Of a DNA stretch of 7,540 nucleotides, positions 5,651 to 7,540 are shown piece after piece (the stretch's first letter is position 1; each line of letters opens with the position of its first letter). The translations under genes were made by a program, and so were the position numbers. This DNA is from JAUIHN01 sp964556075 (GTDB lineage: Bacteria; Patescibacteriota; Saccharimonadia; Saccharimonadales; Saccharimonadaceae). The DNA lies in contig CAZKUV010000035.1 of the NCBI GenBank assembly GCA_964556075.1, positions 1 through 7,540 on the forward strand, in the 5' to 3' direction. The notes below the pieces were generated by a model. That model saw nothing but the letters and a program-made list of their open reading frames with translations. It was not told the origin of the DNA and ran no database searches.

Positions 5651-5710
5651 TGTCATATTTACAACAACAGCCTGTGCTATTTCAAATGTAGGCAACGCTA
5701 CAGTGAGGGG

Positions 5711-6298
5711 TTACGTCAGCGTAGAGGTGTCAAAGGCGCCTTCGCGATAGACCGTCAGACTTCCGTCAGGTTCGAACCCCACGATGGATGACGACGGGCG
5801 GTGCGAAAGGTTTCCGCCGTCGACGTAAAAATCGATTGAATCTCCGAAATATTCCATCGCCATTTCTATTGCGGTCGAGGTGGGCTGCTTCGGAGCGTTG
5901 GCGCTAGTGGTCATGAGTGGTCCGGTTTCGCGAAGTAGTGCTCGCAGATCTTCTATGTCTGGGATGCGAACAGGGAGGCTGTCTCTGTCTTGTTTGAGGT
6001 AGTGCGGGACACCGCTGGCATCGAGTACGACGCTTAGCGGTGCCGGCCAGTAAGTGGCAACCTGCGTGATTTGATCCTGGTTAAATCCTAGGTTTATGAA
6101 AGATTCTGAAGTCGCGCCGATTAGTGTGCCGGGCGGAGATTCCCGAAATTTGGTACGGTATAGCCTACTGATGGCAGCTTCGTTTGATGCCTGGGCGACC
6201 AGCCCGTACACGGTGTCGGTAGGGATGACTCCGACGGCGCCGCTCTTTAGGAGCCTACTTAGCTCGGAATCAGCGAGAGAAGACATCCGTTTAGTCAT
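5711..6298 (-). CDS. tsaC: Threonylcarbamoyl-AMP synthase, TsaC/YrdC type
   Basis: Makes L-threonylcarbamoyladenylate from threonine, bicarbonate and ATP, the first step of t6A37 formation in tRNAs that read ANN codons. The 195 residues form a single YrdC domain without the extra Sua5 C-terminal domain. Motifs are VIPTDTVYGL (24-33), KFRESPPGTLIGA (50-62) with the conserved K50 and R52, YWPAPLSVVLDA (83-94), LPVRIPD (108-114), GPLMTTSANAP (126-136) and SSSIVGF (169-175). The usual KxRP reads KFRE, and the SANxSG turn reads SANAPK, so this is a divergent copy. The ATG overlaps the tsaD stop in ATGACTAA, indicating translational coupling. A second Met (residue 5) is an alternative start. Confidence 0.95.
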   Translation of the reverse strand: MTKRMSSLADSELSRLLKSGAVGVIPTDTVYGLVAQASNEAAISRLYRTKFRESPPGTLIGATSESFINLGFNQDQITQVATYWPAPLSVVLDASGVPHYLKQDRDSLPVRIPDIEDLRALLRETGPLMTTSANAPKQPTSTAIEMAMEYFGDSIDFYVDGGNLSHRPSSSIVGFEPDGSLTVYREGAFDTSTLT

Positions 6299-7394
6299 CG
6301 TAGGACTCTTTGCGGTTCCAGGCAGTTTTGGTCATTGGCAGACTCGGAGCTACTTCTAGATGTAAGGGATTAGCTGGCTGGTTCGTCTGTGAGCAGAAAT
6401 ACCCAAGCGCTGCAATCATGGCGGCGTTGTCAGTGCAGAGCTGGATGGGCGCGTAGGTAACATCAATCGGGAGTTTGTCGGCGAGTTGACGTCGCAGGTC
6501 GCGATTGGCGGCCACGCCTCCGGCAATGACGACCGATTTCGGACGGTACGCTTCAAAGGCAAGTTGAGTCTTATCCGTAAGTGTCTTATTGGCGACATAT
6601 TGGAAACTCGCCGCGAAATCTTGCCGCTGCCTGTCGTTTAAGAGCCCTGCAAGCTCGAAAGAGGGAAAAGTAATGTCAACACCCACTTCGCGCTGTACCG
6701 CCCTTAAAACGGCGGTTTTTAGGCCGGAGAAGCTAAAATCGTAGTCATTTTTCAGTCTAGCTTGTGGTAACGCGTACCTTTTGGGGTTACCTTGCTCGGC
6801 AGCCGTAGCTATCGAGGGACCTCCGGGGTAGGGGAGACCAATGATTTTTGCGACTTTATCATAGGCTTCTCCGACTGCATCGTCCTGGGTTTTCCCGATA
6901 AGCTCATAGTCGCCATGGTTTTTGAAAAGTACCAGCTGGGTATGTCCCCCCGATACGATGAGGGCGAGCAGAGGGAACTCCGGCTGTTTCCTGGGTAGCT
7001 CGAGATGTGATCCTGGTGTGTTCTGTTCGGTAATAAAGCTCGCGTAAACGTGAGCTTCTACATGATGAATAGGATAGAGCGGCTTATTCTTGGTGAGGGC
7101 GAGCGTTCGTGCGGCAAGGGCACCGACGAGAAGCGACCCGATGAGTCCCGGGCCGTACGTGACAGCAATCGCGTCGATCTCCTCCCAATCTAGTTTGGCG
7201 TCGCGCAGCGCCTGGCGTATTACTGGGTTGATAACTTCAAGATGGCTTCTGGCTGCCACTTCGGGAACGACACCTCCGTACTGGGCGTGAATGTCGATTT
7301 GCGATGCGACGACATTGCTAAGTAGCCGCTTGCCGTCTTCTACGACGGCCGCAGCGGTTTCGTCGCAGCTAGTCTCGATTCCAAGTATTTTCAC
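6291..7394 (-). CDS. tsaD: tRNA N6-threonylcarbamoyladenosine transferase TsaD
   Basis: Transfers the threonylcarbamoyl group made by TsaC to A37 of ANN-decoding tRNAs, normally with TsaB and TsaE, which are not in this window. It is an ASKHA-fold protein of 367 residues from the chosen start, somewhat longer than the usual 340 or so. The N-terminal KILGIETSCDETAAAVVEDG (2-21) is the family signature. The metal site is HHVEAH (H111 and H115) with D322 in CTDNAAMIA. SGGHTQL (148-154), GEAYDKVAKIIGLPYPGGP (175-193), DFSFSGLKTAV (219-229) and AGGVAAN (291-297) follow. I chose GTG at 7394 because the family begins right there. The frame stays open 46 codons further upstream, but that extension is low-complexity and contains the promoter. 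TATACT lies 7 bases before the GTG. Confidence 0.96.
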   Translation of the reverse strand: MKILGIETSCDETAAAVVEDGKRLLSNVVASQIDIHAQYGGVVPEVAARSHLEVINPVIRQALRDAKLDWEEIDAIAVTYGPGLIGSLLVGALAARTLALTKNKPLYPIHHVEAHVYASFITEQNTPGSHLELPRKQPEFPLLALIVSGGHTQLVLFKNHGDYELIGKTQDDAVGEAYDKVAKIIGLPYPGGPSIATAAEQGNPKRYALPQARLKNDYDFSFSGLKTAVLRAVQREVGVDITFPSFELAGLLNDRQRQDFAASFQYVANKTLTDKTQLAFEAYRPKSVVIAGGVAANRDLRRQLADKLPIDVTYAPIQLCTDNAAMIAALGYFCSQTNQPANPLHLEVAPSLPMTKTAWNRKESYDD

Positions 7395-7401
7395 TGGAGT
7401 T

Positions 7402-7430
7402 AGTATACCATCCACAACCACTGATGTAAT
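7402..7430 (-). promoter_or_regulatory. Extended -10 promoter for tsaD-tsaC (leaderless spacing)
   Basis: On the minus strand TGGTATACT (7410-7402) is an extended -10, with ATTACA (7430-7425, 4 of 6 matches to TTGACA) 17 bases upstream. AACTCCA separates the -10 from the GTG start, again placing the predicted transcript end at the start codon. No Shine-Dalgarno sequence is present. Confidence 0.6.
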
Positions 7431-7470
7431 CAGGGGCTCTGGAAGGCAGGACAGAGGGTAGAGTAGGGGG

Positions 7471-7497
7471 CGCCGGCGGCATCGCACGCCGCCGGTG
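7471..7497. repeat. GC-rich hairpin upstream of tsaD
   Basis: CCGGCGGC (7473-7480) and GCCGCCGG (7488-7495) form a perfect 8-bp stem around the loop ATCGCAC. On the plus strand two more pairs, one of them G-U, extend it to 7471-7497. No T tract follows on either strand, so it is not a standard intrinsic terminator. It lies just after a possible minus-strand gene end at 7505 and could be a transcript 3'-end stabiliser. Confidence 0.7.
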
Positions 7498-7504
7498 GGT
7501 GCCA

Positions 7505-7540
7505 CTAGACTGACGGGAAGAGGCGGCGCCATTCATCGTC
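7505..7540 (-). CDS. Possible 3' end of an upstream minus-strand gene (partial)
   Basis: Reading inward from the window edge, one minus-strand frame gives DDEWRRLFPSV followed by TAG at 7507-7505. The composition looks like a natural protein C-terminus, and a strong hairpin follows directly. Eleven residues cannot establish a gene. The product cannot be named. Confidence 0.22.
   Translation of the reverse strand, partial: DDEWRRLFPSV

Noticed and set aside
5651..5710. Intrinsic terminator between the FemX-like gene and tsaC
   Set aside because: Only a 5-bp TGTAG/CTACA stem with a six-base loop is present, and no T tract follows on either strand.
7395..7532. 46-codon N-terminal extension of TsaD starting at an upstream ATG
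   Set aside because: The extension is low-complexity (Pro, Arg and Leu rich) and would translate through the GC hairpin and the TATACT promoter. TsaD family proteins begin at the KILGIETSCDET motif, which fits the GTG at 7394.
7408..7540. Resemblance of the minus-strand edge (GATGAATGG...GCCGCC) to the 3' part of RNase P RNA
   Set aside because: The universally conserved ACAGAA...GGCTTA element is absent downstream, and the bases read more simply as codons.

Overview
The window is compact, gene-dense bacterial chromosome of roughly balanced base composition and standard genetic code: TGA ends the HIT gene and the next gene starts one base later, and TGG is used for Trp. Proteins are minimal-length, intergenic gaps are short, and the -10 boxes of four transcription units lie only 6-7 bases before the start codon. 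Together with the reduced protein versions this suggests a Candidate Phyla Radiation (Patescibacteria) genome, most likely Saccharibacteria-like. That placement rests on general features and protein flavour, not on a phylogeny. No mobile elements, CRISPR arrays or prophage genes are visible.

Layout: tRNA-Ser(CGA) and a two-helix membrane protein lie on the minus strand (44-602). They diverge from a HIT hydrolase and rlmH on the plus strand (623-1478), and the two start codons sit at the ends of one near-perfect 26-bp palindrome. A 149-bp gap holds a good sigma70-type promoter and a short imperfect repeat, followed by an unrecognised small exported-looking protein (1628-1972). That gene collides tail to tail, with an 11-bp overlap, with valyl-tRNA synthetase (1962-4517, minus). 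A 158-bp divergent region with nested inverted repeats separates valS from a FemAB/FemX-type aminoacyltransferase (4676-5650, plus). After a 60-bp convergent gap in which I see no convincing terminator come tsaC and tsaD (5711-7394, minus), overlapping by 8 bp. The right edge (7395-7540) holds the tsaD promoter, a GC-rich hairpin and perhaps the last 11 codons of another minus-strand gene.

Functional theme: most genes concern translation. They supply tRNA-Ser, charge tRNA-Val (ValRS), build t6A37 on ANN-decoding tRNAs (TsaC and TsaD) and methylate 23S rRNA (RlmH). FemX-like enzymes spend aminoacyl-tRNA on the peptidoglycan cross-bridge. No wholly new system is evident. The most unusual signals are in the DNA between genes: the symmetric, apparently leaderless bidirectional promoter at 600-625, the recurrence of leaderless promoter spacing, and the structured valS leader at 4541-4619.
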